From Loripinus fragilis (Eukaryota > Mollusca > Bivalvia > Lucinida > Lucinidae): a stretch of DNA of 64,000 bases. Below the pieces are notes generated by a model. That model did not search any database. It had not been told where the DNA came from and was given only the letters and a program-made list of their open reading frames with translations. Within the stretch, counting starts at the first letter, position 1. Each line of letters begins with the position of its first letter. Positions 11,376-22,837 of the stretch are shown here, one piece after another. A program made the translations under genes and the position numbers. The DNA is taken from assembly GCA_964019695.1 (NCBI GenBank), contig OZ026515.1, positions 36,038,994-36,102,993 on the forward strand. The letters run 5' to 3'.

Positions 11376-12600
11376 TGCAAGTTTACTGCAATGAATACAG
11401 TAAAATAATGCGCCAAACTCGTCATTGGAAGTAGTGATTAAGCTAACAATGTCAAAACCTTAATGCAACTGTACTACTGAAGGTAATTTCTTAGAATTTC
11501 TAAAGTGATTCGAAACTGGGCAAATGACCCGCAACTAGGCCAATTGGCGACCTACTTCAAAGCCGTGGTATGACACATAGCAGAGTCCGAATGATACAAA
11601 TTTAGCTTCATTATTTAGGGGAATGATAGTGCTTTGTAATAGTGAAACCGAAATCTTATTTACTCAGAGCAACTATTTGGAATACGCCTTGAAGTAAAAG
11701 TGATTCGGAACTGGGCCATTAACTGTATCATAATCTTAGAATGCTAACAGCCTAACACCGAGCTATATTGGGTCCGAGCTAACACGTAAGGGGGTGTGCG
11801 AACAAGCTGAGCATGTTATGTCGCCACAAGGAATACGACGTATGATGAAGACTCGAACCAACCAACCTATGCAGAAATATAGGTGTTCATACAAAGCCTT
11901 TACATGGAGTAAGCATTCGCAAAAACGTAAGTTGTGGGTCTTTTTACAATATGAAGGCAGAGAAATGTACTGCTCTGATTCATGAGAGTTCTGCATTCCA
12001 GTTGTTCATATTTCATATTTAGAAGTCGCCACTTTCATTTTCAGTTTTCATTCCAAATCAATGAGTGTACGCGTACGTATAACCTGTAGGACTGAATGTA
12101 CGTACATGTATTGTCTTGTCTACTTCTATGCTGCTTTTTCGAGGGTTCTAAGAAAATAAGAATCTACATCATGACCAAAAACGAAAGCTGCGATATACAT
12201 TGCTCTGTTACGTTGTAGAGCTTGCCGTCGGTAGTGAACAGAAGTTGTATTTTCGTTATGATTCCTCGGACCCAGTGGGTCCGAGTATGATTCCAATCAA
12301 GACAATCGTCATAGAACAAGTTCGATGTGACATCTCTTCCGTAAAGCAGGCCTATGTAAAGTTGGCATGTAACCGGGTGATATCGCCGGTATATCGCACA
12401 TTGCATGTGAGTCGGTTGAAACGGCAATCCGGACTTTTATGTTTGGTTGTTTATTTTCAATCTTTCACCATGCTATTAAGAATGTTAGTTTAATTGAAAA
12501 TACTGATCAGACATTCAGCCTGTAATTAGGCTAAAAGGATAAACAGAAATTCCTCCCTCTTTGGCAATTTTCGCATGTTTTTGGTCCCGTTTTTCGATCT
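11376..12600. other. Interior of the 6.7-kb element, no gene
   Basis: No recognisable coding region or repeat. Several overlapping frames of 60-97 codons on both strands have no visible domains. A fragment GGCAGACAGTGCAGATCCTGATTAGAACG...CTGATCCAG...CTGCACTGTC near 10989-11060 belongs to the dispersed GATCAG hairpin group. Confidence 0.4.
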
Positions 12601-12719
12601 TCAGAATTTCATTTTATTAGTTCGTACAGTCCCGTTTCTCAGGAAAATATTTTTATTAGTTCGTACACAGCGAAAAATAATTATTTTTTACTGTACGAAC
12701 TAATACAAGATTTACCGTA

Positions 12720-13640
12720 CTCAAAACACTACGTAAAAAAAGTAGCAAGCAGCACTGAATGGCTATAAATAATCTGTTTGTGGAGACATCAAGTAACCTT
12801 TGGTAGCTAAACACTAACAATGATTTGTATTAGTTTACAAATGTACAGTGTTTAGCGACAGGAGTGATAAGATTTTTCTACACTAAAACATTTTTGAAAA
12901 CACATCACACATGGCAAGGTCAAAAAGCGGTTTCAGTGACATGTAATGATGCAGTTTTTGGTTTAGGCCTACGCATGCAGTGACCACGAGACAGATGTCA
13001 GAAGTGCCTGAGGCATGTTCAGGTTTGACTCCACCCGTTACGGAATTGTGTGATGTTAATAATTGAAAATTAAGATATACATGGACCAAACAAGTCAATG
13101 ACTTTTAGTGGTAGGAGACATTCTCGAGGTGACGTTCCAATGCCAGACAAAATTTTCACCAGCAATTTTTTTCGCCAATAGTTGTCGCCAAATTAATATT
13201 TATTGCGCCAAATTTATTATTTCTTTGCATTTTGCGACAATGGCAACCTCCAGCGTGAACCCTGGCAGATTGATGACAAGTTTGAATCAACCAATCAGGC
13301 GAATCACATAATTTGGTGACGCATTTGGTAAACAAATATGTCGCATGTACCCACAATGCTCAAATCAAATAGGTCAGTTTGCGATAGTCAATCCACCTAT
13401 TGTTAGATATATTGCTTCTCTATCTTTTAGTTAAGGCCAAAACTAACTTGGTCAGTGGTCACAGTACACTGAAAATTGGTTCAATCATGCTTCGATGCAC
13501 AGAACTCATCTTGCTGCTATATTGTTTCTGCTGGGAGGTACTTAACTTGTATCTCCTTGCTCTTTATCATCATGATTTAATCATTTTTAGAAAAAATTGA
13601 TTGACAAAAAATAAAAAACCAGGTGAGAAAAATCACGAAC
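12720..13640. other. Non-coding stretch after the 6.7-kb element
   Basis: No gene is supported. Frames up to 71 codons on both strands have no domain content. Around 13160-13230 the words TTCGCCA/TTGTCGCCAAATTAAT recur two or three times in short order. Confidence 0.35.
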
Positions 13641-13721
13641 CATTCACCATATCATCATTACTTGCTGGTTCTGACCATCTGTAAACCAAGAACCAGCAAT
13701 GATTGTAGGTATGATGAATGG
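13641..13721. repeat. Imperfect hairpin CATTCA...CTTGCTGGTTCT
   Basis: The left arm ends CTTGCTGGTTCT (13661-13672) and the right arm begins AGAACCAGCAATGATTG, with outer ATCATCAT/ATGATGAATG pairing. It is a short fold-back of unknown origin. Confidence 0.5.
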
Positions 13722-15139
13722 AATTCTGCTGAACTTCAAGAAAACAACCTTACCTAAAAGGCTTTTATTGGTTTATATGAGAAAATACTTTATCAAATTA
13801 TCACGGTAATATTTTAGCTGCAAGTTGGCATCTTTTCAATAATAAACTTTTAAAAGGCCGAAGCTAGCACTTCCAACTTAAGACACTAGCTGGCGCCTAA
13901 AGTAACTGTTTGTGGTTTCTTTAGCCAGGAGAGTTCCTTTGCCGTCTTATTCACACTATGATTATGGCTCCTACAATGCCTTTGAATGTATATTGCATGG
14001 CACTACTGACATGTATAATGAGAGACCATAGAATGCAGCTGCTGAAATACAATATACAGTTCAACATAATATCATTTCTCTTTGGCTGTATATTATATTT
14101 ATAAATTATAGACAAGATCTATATAAATTCTATTGATGAGGAAAATGTCTCAAATCAGACATGCACAGCATCCTATCATGGTAACAGGAGAAGAGACACT
14201 AGTCTTAGAATGATCAATTTTGCCAGAACATTTCAGAACTTTGGGTCGTCATGTGTCTAAAAGGCCAGCCCAGCCGTCAATCCATTTTTGCCGTCCCCAA
14301 GATTCAAGTCATTGACCATTTTGATGGACGATTTAATTAATTAGGACATTGATAAGTTCATCTGCAAAGTTGGCACAAAAAGAACGAAAATAAATTTTAT
14401 GGAGCTTGCTAGATAATGCGATAATTTTACAAAAATGTTCATTTTCCATCTAAATTTGTGTAATGCCAATCAATATATAGAGACTTAACTACATTTGTAT
14501 ATCCATGTGTATAATGGCAACAACCAGAAATGGACCAATCCGAAATTCTGAATGCTGAACAAATATTGTCTGCCTTGAAAAAAAGGCTCAATCAGTTAAG
14601 TTATTTAACCAGTGGTGTTCACTGATGGGGTTCACTTCCAGATGGGGTTCACTTGAAACCTCTTTTGAGCCCAAATTATTTCATTTTCATTGGGATATTT
14701 TTTATTATTTTAGAAAAATGAGGCCATCCTTTAAAAAAATGTTTGCGGTCACCTAGGCCTACTCAAAATTTTCCAGGTCGGAACGTATTTAATTTATTTC
14801 ACTGATTTTTTTAAAAGACATAAAAAATTTAAGAAAAATGTCTAGAATTATAATAAAAATATTTCTCGGAAATGTTGCGAAACAGACATACTTTTTTTGG
14901 TAGGTGGCATTTTGAGTGAGTCTCACACTCTGTCATGTGACAGCAAACAAACATTGATGATTGTTTTAAGGATAGCCTGAGTTAAAATCATCAAATTGAT
15001 TCCCCCCTGTACATCTGAATCCCTTTCCAGAGGAAACTCTTTACCTACTGGGTAAGGTTATCAGCAGACAACATTGATATGCAAAAAAGTTAACCCTTAA
15101 AGTGTCAATCACAATAAATTTTGTTTTGTCATCTGCTGA
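13722..15139. other. AT-rich non-coding stretch
   Basis: No gene, RNA or clear element was seen. There is a short local duplication GGGGTTCACT(T/T) at about 14629 and 14646. Confidence 0.35.
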
Positions 15140-15420
15140 GTGCTGAAATGTTCAATAGCTCCTCCTCAACCACTGGTCCAAATTTAAAATTATTTCACAG
15201 AATGGTTCCTCATGATGCCTTCTTATAAAATTGCACATATTGTTCTGCTCCACCGAACAGAGGGGCTGCCAGAGCACTAGATTATTTAAAGAAATGTCTT
15301 TTGATGACATTTCCTCCTGAACCACTGGTTCAAATTCAAAACAATTTCACAGAATTGTTCCTCATGATGGCTTCTACCAAAATTGCACAAACAGTTTCGC
15401 TCGGCTTAATACAGGGAAGA
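15140..15420. repeat. Degenerate satellite block: CCTGAACCACTGGTCCAAATTC
   Basis: Two units of a decayed ~150-185-bp repeat: CCTCAACCACTGGTCCAAATTTAAAA / ATTTCACAGAATGGTTCCTCATGATG / AAATTGCACA / TCTGCTCCACCGAACA / GGGGC.GCCAGAGC / TAGAT. The same unit recurs at 16985-17365, 18362-18700, 19670-20160, 24630-24925 and 26455-26860. Confidence 0.7.
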
Positions 15421-15651
15421 TTAACTGAAGTCTAAAATTTCGGCATTTATTTAAATTTTACTGTTGCTATAGTAACAAAAATGACCCACAAAGTAGGCTT
15501 AAAAATTACCATTTTGGACCAAATTTAGGCATTTGGAGACCTTTTTTAAAAAAATTAGATATCAGCACAGCTAAATACCAAATATCCTTTTAATATGTTG
15601 TGTGCGGTGATAATTCTCATCAGCTGTTAAAACATGACTTTAGTTAAGAGT

Positions 15652-15834
15652 GCGTAACGAAAATTTAATTTTCTTATTTCTCAACCAGAACATATGTTGT
15701 GGGTACTCAAAAGAACCATCTCAATGAGACGGTTCTTTTTATAAGCCAAAACATATGTATAAACTGATGGGTAAGAAAATATTTACATTTTTACGCTGAA
15801 AATATTTATATATCTAAACCTGTGTAAAATATTT
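15652..15834 (+). mobile_element. GAGACGGTTCTTTTGAG palindromic element
   Basis: Reads GCGTAACGAAAAT, TTCTTATTTCTCAACCA, CATATGTTGTGGGTACTCAA, AAGAACCATCTCAATGAGACGGTTCTTTT, then ACATATGT, GATGGGTAAGAAAATAT, TTTTACGCTG and TATCTAAACCTGTG. The centre is a near-perfect hairpin. The copy at 52406-52576 is collinear over the whole length. Confidence 0.7.
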
Positions 15835-16205
15835 TTTGGATATTTGCTAGTGCTCTATGTTAATTGGTCTGTCAAACATCTAAAATTTGCTCCAAAATGG
15901 TCAATTTCCTGTTTTCAGCCTATTTTGGTGACCATATTTGTTACCATAGCAATGGTTAATTTAAAGTAGAATTAATTCAAGACTTTTACACTTTGGTTAT
16001 TGTTCTAATAAACCAATAAGAACAGATTAGTTAAAACCATTTTTATATTTTAGCCTCATAGGGGGGCCAAAAAAGCCCGTTAATGCATTTCACTCTTTGA
16101 ACATTCACAATATGTACAGTAAATTTTCTAAAATTTAGAAAATTTCTCTTTTTGTTCTCAGATTACATGTGGGTAAATAACTTATCAAGGCTGGAATACA
16201 TCAAG

Positions 16206-16292
16206 TGCTTGTCAGAATAGCAAACAGTGAAGACCCTGATCAGACTGCTACATCAGAAGCAGTCTGATCTGGGACTGCACTGTATGTCTACT
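16206..16292. repeat. GATCAG hairpin (CAGTGAAGACCCTGATCAGACTGCT)
   Basis: Palindrome of CAGTGAAGACCCTGATCAG and its inverse CTGATCTGGGACTGCACTG around ACATCAGA. Related copies lie near 21526-21575, 34872-34930 and 35648-35705. Confidence 0.6.
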
Positions 16293-16314
16293 GTCTAGTA
16301 AGAAAGGCCTTTTT

Positions 16315-16721
16315 CAAGGGTGTGGAAATATTAAGGTTATCTACTTGTCCAGGGACAAGTAAATGGCCATAAGGTACTTGTCCAAAGAAAATTTTACTTG
16401 TCCGAAAGAACAGATAAGCTTAAACCTCTCTATGCTTAAACAATTTACTCTTTCGAAAAACAGTATAAAACCAGATATCAACATTCTTGTAAAAAGTGTA
16501 GATCCAGATCAGCTGGCTTCTTCAGAAGCCAGCTGATCTGGATCCACATTGCTTTCAATGCAACATGTGAACTACTAATAATTAATCAAATATGAAGTAC
16601 AATGAATAGAATTGTATTAACTTTATTCCTTTGTACTTGTCCAAGTAAATAGAAATTTTCAACTTGTCCTGAATGAAAATGTACCAGTCGGACAAGTCGG
16701 GCATGGTATTTCCACAGCCCT
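16315..16721. mobile_element. hAT-type MITE, 407 bp
   Basis: Flanked by a perfect 8-bp duplication, GCCTTTTT, at 16307-16314 and 16722-16729. The inverted ends (CAAGGGTGTGGAAATA and TATTTCCACAGCCCT) resemble the C(A)GGG starts of hAT elements. The word ACTTGTCC, in both orientations, recurs at both ends. A long hairpin with GATCCAGATCAGCTGGCTTC arms sits at about 16500-16547. No coding frame, so it is non-autonomous. Confidence 0.85.
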
Positions 16722-16984
16722 GCCTTTTTATGGACAACTAGTTTTCAGAGTTTTAGAACATCTACTATATATAGGCTAAATTTAGAGCCATATACATGTT
16801 TGTTTCAGGTGACTCTAGCTAAGAAGTCTGACTAAGGACAGAACAACTGTGAGGTGATCAAAGAAGAATGAATTTATATCACAAGTTCAGATGTCCTTGT
16901 TATTTAAAGGTAATTACATTGACTTAATAAATCTTGCATTCTGTGTTGTTATTAGTTCTGGGAACTATATAGGTTTGCTCGATT

Positions 16985-17365
16985 CCTGATGATACCCTCT
17001 ACCAGAATTGCACAAATGGTTCCTCATTGATGCACAAAAGGGCCACCAGATCTCTAGATAAGAAATATTTTAAACAACGTCTCTTCCTGAACCGCTGGTC
17101 CAAATTCAAAATAATTTCACAGAATTGTTTCTCATGATGCCTTCTACCAAAGTTGCACAAAGGCTCTGCTCCGCTGAACAAAGGGGCCATCAGAGGCCTA
17201 GATAAGAATTGTCTTTAAACGACATCTCCTGAACCACTGGTCCAAATTAAAAATAATTTCACAGAATTGTTCCCGGTGCTGACCTCTACTAAAATTGCAT
17301 AAATGGTTCCGCTCCGCCAAACAATAAAGGGGGCTAAAAGTTCTAGATCAAAAATATCTTTAAAC
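16985..17365. repeat. Degenerate satellite block (GGTCCAAATTC family)
   Basis: Two to three units of the same decayed repeat as at 15140-15420, with GAACCGCTGGTCCAAATTCAAAATAATTTCACAGAATTGTT and GCTCCGC.GAACAAAGGGG. Confidence 0.7.
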
Positions 17366-17387
17366 TAGAGCTGCAGTCGATGGTAGA

Positions 17388-18361
17388 CCATCGCAAATAC
17401 CCGCTTTATTACCTATAACCTTTACCTTGGGGTCAAGGTTACACAAAATGTAGCTCAGTACCTTCTACATAATGTGACGTATGCACCTGTGAAGTTTGAA
17501 GTTGCTATGTCCAATGGTTGAGGAGGTGTTGCATTTACAAGAAAATACATTATATGACCTTGACCTTGTGGTTAAGGTCACACAAAATGTTGTCCAGTAC
17601 CCTTCAAATCATATGACCTATGCATCTGCAAAATTTGAAGTTGCTACATCCAACAGTTTAGAAGATGGATTTACAAGAAAGTACATTATATAACCTTGAC
17701 CTCGGGGTCAAGGTCACATAAAATGTTGCCCAGTAGCATCCACATCATGTGACCAAAGCACCTGCGAACTTTGAAGTTGCTATGTCCAATGGTTCAGGAG
17801 AAGATGCATTTACAAAAAAATACATTATTTGACCTTGACCCCAAGGTCAATGTCACATGAAGTGTTGGCTAGTATTCTCTACATCATGTGACCTATGCAC
17901 AGGCAAAATTTAAAGTTGCTACTTCCAAAAGTTATGAGGAGACGCGTTTACAAGAAAATACATTATTTGACCTTGACCCTAGGGTCAAGGTCACAAAAAA
18001 TGTCACCCAGTACCCTCGACATTATGTGACCTATGCACAGACAAAATTTGAAGTTGCTACTTCCAAAAGTCTATGAGGAGATGCATTTACAAGAAAATAC
18101 ATTATTTGACGTTTGACCTTGACCTTCAGGTCAAGGTCACACGATATGTCACCCAGTGCCCTCTACATCATGTGATCTATGCATCTACAAAGTTTGAAGT
18201 GGCTACGTCCAACGGTTTAGGAGGAGATCCAATTACAAGAAACGTGACGGACGGACGGACAGACAGACAGACGCACGGACGGACGGACAGACAGACGGAC
18301 GACGGACCGACTTTGGTACGAAATTAATATACCCTATTTTTCTAACGAAAAAGCGGGTATA
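17388..18361 (+). mobile_element. Element with six ~140-bp tandem units and GACGGACA tail
   Basis: Starts near ATACCCGCTTTATTACC (17397) and ends near AACGAAAAAGCGGGTATAATG (18345-18363), so the ends are inverted (ATACCCGCTTT). Between them lie about six tandem units, each TTGACCTTGACC..GGTCAAGGTCACA, AATGTC.CCCAGTACCCTC, ATGTGACCTATGCA, AAATTTGAAGTTGCTAC, TTACAAGAAAATACATTAT. A (GACGGACAGACA)n microsatellite follows at 18245-18310. Non-coding; short frames in it are repeat artefacts. The superfamily is not identified. Confidence 0.7.
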
Positions 18362-18700
18362 ATGATATCTCCTCAAGGCTCCTGAACCACAGATCCCAAT
18401 TCGAAATAGTTTCACAGATCTGTTACTCATAATGCCTTCTACTTAAACTACACAAATGGTTCTGCTCCATCGCACAAAGGGCCACCAGAGTTCTAGATGA
18501 GAAATGTCTTTAAATCACATCTCCTTAACCAATGGTTCAAATTCAAAATAATTTTACAGAAATGTTTCTTATGATGTCCTCTACCAAAACTGATAACAAT
18601 ATGGCCACCAGAGCTAAAAATAAAAATATCTTTGAATGATATCTCTATAGCCACTGGCCAATACATTATCGTCTCATGAACGAGGATCAAATGAGCGACC
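18362..18700. repeat. Degenerate satellite block (GGTCCAAATTC family)
   Basis: Two to three decayed units with CCTGAACCAC, TTCGAAATAGTTTCACAGA, TTCTACTTAAACTACACAAATGGTTCTGCTCC and GGGCCACCAGAG. Confidence 0.65.
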
Positions 18701-18720
18701 CAGAGCCCTAGGGCCCTCTT

Positions 18721-19600
18721 GTTAGCTCACCTGAGCTGAAGGCTCATGGTGGAGCTTATAGTATACCAGTCACTCCGGCGTCTGACCGTTGTGCGTTGTC
18801 CGTCCGTCCACAATTTCAAACATCTTCTCTGAAACCACTAGGCCAATTAAATTCAAATTTAATATGGAGACTCCATAGGACGCAGGAAAGAAGTTTGTTG
18901 AAATGGTCCTGGTCACATGACCAAGATTGCCACCACGCCCATATATGGTAAAAAACCTTTAAAAATCTGCTTCTCCAGAACCAGAAGGCCGATGACCTTG
19001 GGACTTGGTATGTAGCTTTTGGGTTATGGGGCCTACTAAGTTTGTTCAAATGATGATCCTAGGTTGTCCTTGGCCTACTTAACGTCAAGGTCAAATTTGC
19101 TTCCTAATGGGAAAATTTCTGAAAAGTTGGGTTTTTTTTAAAATGTGGAAGCCTTAGTCATTTATCTCACTTGATATGTTTAACCTAATGAGACAATGGC
19201 TATAAATAAGTCCCAAAGGTCAAGGTTGACCTTTGACCTTTCAGCTTAGGTCGCTCATATTGGAGTCCCATCAATATATTAAAACAAAATTCATGTGAAG
19301 ACTCCTTATGATAAGTTAGTCAAAATGTATGCAAAATATTTTGGTCACATGACCAAAATGGCCACCATGCCCATATATGGTAAAAACCATTTAAAAATCT
19401 TCTCCAGAACCAGAAGGCCTCTGATATTGGGACTTGGTATGTAGCATTGGACCAAAGTCACTTGGACCAAAATGGCTGCAACCCCCATGTATGGTAAAAC
19501 AAAATATGTTTTATTATAAGCTGTAGTTGACCTTGGCCTATTTTAACATTATTAAAGTGGTCAGGTGAGCGCCTCAGGACCTTCAGGTCCTCTAGTTTTT
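18721..19600. repeat. Dispersed repeat TTAGCTCACCTGAGC ... GGTCAGGTGAGCGCC
   Basis: Bounded by GTTAGCTCACCTGAGCTGAAGG (18721-18742) and GTCAGGTGAGCGCCTCAGGACC (about 19561), which are roughly inverted. The inside has two tandem-like halves sharing GGTCACATGACCAA.AT.GCCACCA.GCCCATATATGGTAAAA and CCAGAACCAGAAGGCC. No coding region. Confidence 0.6.
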
Positions 19601-19669
19601 TTTATTGTTATCAGTTATCGTCTGGCATGTATCGTTCATCAGTTGTCCTCTCAATAAACTTTTCTTTTA

Positions 19670-20160
19670 GATAACCTCTACTCCTGAACTACTTGTCCAA
19701 ATTTAAAATAATCTCCCCATAATGCCCTCTACCAAAATTGTATGAATTGCTCTAGATTTGAAGTCTTTTAAATGATATTTCCAGAAACACTGGTCCAAAT
19801 TCAAATAATTTCACAGAATTTTTCCTCGTGATTCCCTCTACCAAAATTGCACAAATGGTTCCACTCAAACGGACAAAAGGATTGCCAGAGCTCTAGATAA
19901 GAAATATATTTTAACTACATCTCGTCCTGAACCACTGGTCCATATTCAAAATAATTTTACAGACTTTTTCCTCATGATGCCTTCTACCAAATTGCACAAA
20001 TGGTTCCGCTCTGCTGAACAAAAGGGCCGCCAGAGCTCTAGATAAGAACTATCTTTAAGCAGCATCTTCTCCTGACCAATTGGTTTAATTTCAAAATAAT
20101 TTCATAGAACTGTTCCTCATGATGCCGTCTACTCAAATTGCACAAATGGTTACGCCCTGA
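19670..20160. repeat. Degenerate satellite block (GGTCCAAATTC family)
   Basis: Three to four decayed units, e.g. CCTGAACCACTGGTCCATATTC at about 19928, each followed by CTCATGATGCC(T/C)TCTACC and AATTGCACAAATGGTTCCG. Confidence 0.7.
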
Positions 20161-20184
20161 TCTAGTTCAAGCATTAAGAGAGTG

Positions 20185-20345
20185 AATATTTGATGAAAAA
20201 TTCTTAGCCATCAGTTTAAACATAAAATTCATTTGGGATCTCAAAAGAACTGTTTGATTGAGAGGGTTCCTTTGAGTACCCACAAGAAAAATTTTGGTTG
20301 ATAAATAAGGGAAGGAATTTTTAATTATGTACTCTAATCTAGAGG
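20185..20345 (-). repeat. Decayed GAGACGGTTCTTTTGAG palindromic element
   Basis: Inverse orientation: TTCTTAGCCATCAGTTTAAACAT, TCTCAAAAGAACTGTTTGATTGAGAGGGTTCCTTTGAGTACCC, then ATAAATAAGGGAAG and TTATGTACTC. The hairpin centre has several mismatches. Confidence 0.55.
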
Positions 20346-20570
20346 CATGTAGAGGAGTTTATACTGTTTTCAGCCTTTCCTGGTTTATGTTATATACACT
20401 AGTTATAAATGAAGTAATGTTGCCTGGCATTTACAAGTTATAATTCCGGTTAATAATGTAGATAAATGATCATTCATACTGGAGAGAACTCTTATATGAA
20501 TGTTTATTTGTACTAAAGAGAACCCTTACACGAATGTTTCTACACCTTGAGCTGGTGAGAACTCTAAATA

Positions 20571-21132
20571 TACTGAGGGAAAAAAGTTTAGCAATTACTT
20601 TGGGGATTCACAGTTAAGAAGAAATGGGATTTTTAATTTCATAATATCAAAATTTTATGTTGACAAACTTTTACAAGTATGATAAAATTAACTGGCTGGT
20701 TGGCATTTCACATAATATAACGTCTGATTTTAAGTCCCCTTGCTAAAAGAGCTTATCTTGCAATTATACAAATATTTTTCTGCTAAAAGTTTCATTTTCC
20801 ATTAAATGTTTAGATCTAAAATCCAAAAAGTGAAAACAGTATAAAACTGAAAGTTTTGGTCACCATTTTCGTACAGTTTTAAGTTAAAAATCGTATTTTT
20901 TCAAATTACCTCCCTTTCAATTGAATAGCGTTTGAAATTAAAATGCGCAGCAGATCAAATGCTCGCTATGAAATCATAATTTGTTTCTTTTGACCTCTTG
21001 AGGATTGGCATCAGCTCATTTTCAAACAATTGACATATTTGTGCACTTGCTAATGAATAAGATCTAATGCTACAAAAATAGCCTATGGGAAAACCCATTA
21101 TAACTAATTGCTAAACTTTTTTCCCCGCAGTA
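20571..21132. mobile_element. TA-flanked 562-bp TIR element
   Basis: Left end TACTGAGGGAAAAAAGTTTA and its continuation GCAATTA; right end TAATTGCTAAAC then TTTTTTCCCCGCAGTA, giving ~26 bp of inverted repeat. TA lies on both sides (20569-20570, 21133-21134), consistent with Tc1/mariner-type integration. The AT-rich interior has no transposase frame. Confidence 0.7.
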
Positions 21133-21134
21133 TA

Positions 21135-22059
21135 GTTATTTATACTGGAGATAGCCTTACATGTATATCATATGATAGATAAACTATATGTTCAAGAAGT
21201 GTTCTATAATGATTTTTTGAATCCATATCATTGATGGGAGGGGACAAAATGAATAGTTATAAAAGCATAGGCATGTATTTATATCACACTTGTTGCAAAA
21301 GCACCAGAATATTTTGGCAGGGAAATATTATTGTATAGATCATATTGGGCCCAAAAGCATTCCATACATAAAGTTACATTATTTCTATATTTAACAAATT
21401 TCAGCTGAATAGATTTTCCAATTCTAATCATTTGGATGAGTCTGTCTTAAAGTTTAGGGTTGTTTGAGGGTATTTATCATTCAGTTGATTTCAAAGTGAA
21501 GTAGAACATTATTTAAGATAGGAGTGAAGACCCTGATCAGAGGTTGCACAACATCTGATCTGGGCCTGCATAGTTTGTCTACTCTGTGTCCCTTAAAAAG
21601 GAGCTAGGCTTAAATGAGTTAATAATCTTGTGTAATATGACTTTTTATGTTAACACTATTTTTTACTTATAATCTTAGTGTGTCAAAATTTACTTTCAGA
21701 TATGATTCAGAGATGTTTACTATACAGAGATAGAAAGGATGGAGCTACTACAACTGCAAGCCCCAGAGGCACAAGAAGCAAAATAACACTTTATTATCAA
21801 ATGATGAACTCTTTGAAGGTTACACTTCATAGAATTGTGACTTTTTTAATTTTCCCCAAAAGTCTTAATCTTTCATGATCTTATCATTGTGTGTGGGGGA
21901 ATTTGTGTAGCATTTGAAGAAGTCACCATTCAATGAAGTGTTGCATTCAAAGAAGTCACTGTTAGATACAGTGTAGCATGGGTTGTATTAGACAAAGCTC
22001 AATAAATAGCATGATCTAATTTATAACTTCGTGTTTTTAATGTTTAAACATTATCAATA
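21135..22059. other. AT-rich non-coding stretch
   Basis: No gene is supported. A GATCAG hairpin fragment (GTGAAGACCCTGATCAG...ATCTGATCTGGGCCTGCA) lies at 21525-21573. The 66-codon frame at 21678-21878 has no domain. Confidence 0.4.
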
Positions 22060-22483
22060 CAGTAATCTCTCGCTAACTCAAATCCTTCAAACTCAAAATA
22101 CCCTCTTAAGTCAAAGTAAAGTGTAGGATGAATTCATATTTAACAGACTTTGTTCACAATTATTTTCTATCCAAAACTATGCTGACTTTGCTGTACTTAG
22201 AAGGACTGTCTCATTGAGACTGTTCTTGTTTGTGTGTGCATATACATGTGCTTTATACAACACATATCAGTGAGATGAATATTGTATATTCAAACAGCTT
22301 GTCTCCATAAGACGGTTCTTGGGTGTACAGCATAGACTTGGATATGTAATAGAGAAAACAATATTGATTAGCTTATACACTGTAATATCCTTTTACAGAT
22401 CCACTGTTTAAATTCAAGCTACAAATAAAACAATGTGAAAAGTTTGGTCCTACTAGGGACTTTGATTTAATGAGAGGTAACTG
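22060..22483. mobile_element. Tigger/pogo-like MITE, 424 bp
   Basis: Ends CAGTAATCTCTCGCTAACTC and the inverse counterpart of GACTTTGATTTAATGAGAGG plus TAACTG. TA lies on both sides (22058-22059, 22484-22485). The CAGT..CCTC..TTAA.TC pattern resembles pogo/Tigger ends. Inside are two half copies of the GAGAC(G/T)GTTCTTG word (22208-22230 and 22303-22323). No transposase frame. Confidence 0.65.
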
Positions 22484-22837
22484 TATACTAACTTGCTAAA
22501 TACCACAAACTGTCCAGACTAAGTATGGTCGACCATTGGTTTAGAAATCAGAGGATGTTGGTAAACAACTCTTAACTGGGCATCTTAACACTGTTGGCAT
22601 GGTAAATTCTTTCATTTGTAAAATGCTGTAGTTTTTAGCTGTCCTGCTCACCGTGTGCTCAATGTGAGCTTTTAAGAAATGATGTTTCTCTGCACAAGCC
22701 GTCATCATAAAAAGTTCTGGTTTGCAATGGCAACTCAAATATCTTCCTATGAAAACCAACAACTGCTGGCTGTATTTGAGAATAATTCAATTCTTATTGT
22801 TTCTCTAGTCTAACAATTTAGATTAAGAACTTGACCA
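22484..22837. other. Non-coding spacer
   Basis: No gene or repeat is recognised. A 73-codon minus frame at 22541-22762 has no domain. The spacer ends with the left copy of a SINE target duplication. Confidence 0.35.

Larger units (their letters stand above)
5995..12719. mobile_element. Possible 6.7-kb TIR-bounded element
   Basis: A 28-base perfect inverted repeat lies at 5995-6022 (starts TACGGTAAATCTTG, ends TAGTTCGTACA) and 12692-12719. Inside each end the word (T/A)TAGTTCGTACA recurs: left near 6010, 6030, 6078 and 6120; right near 12617 and 12653, plus the inverted terminal copy. The outermost TA of each end could be a TA target duplication. The interior is eroded and filled with nested MITEs and microsatellites. 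No transposase was recognised. The two ends could also be independent solo ends. Confidence 0.55.
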
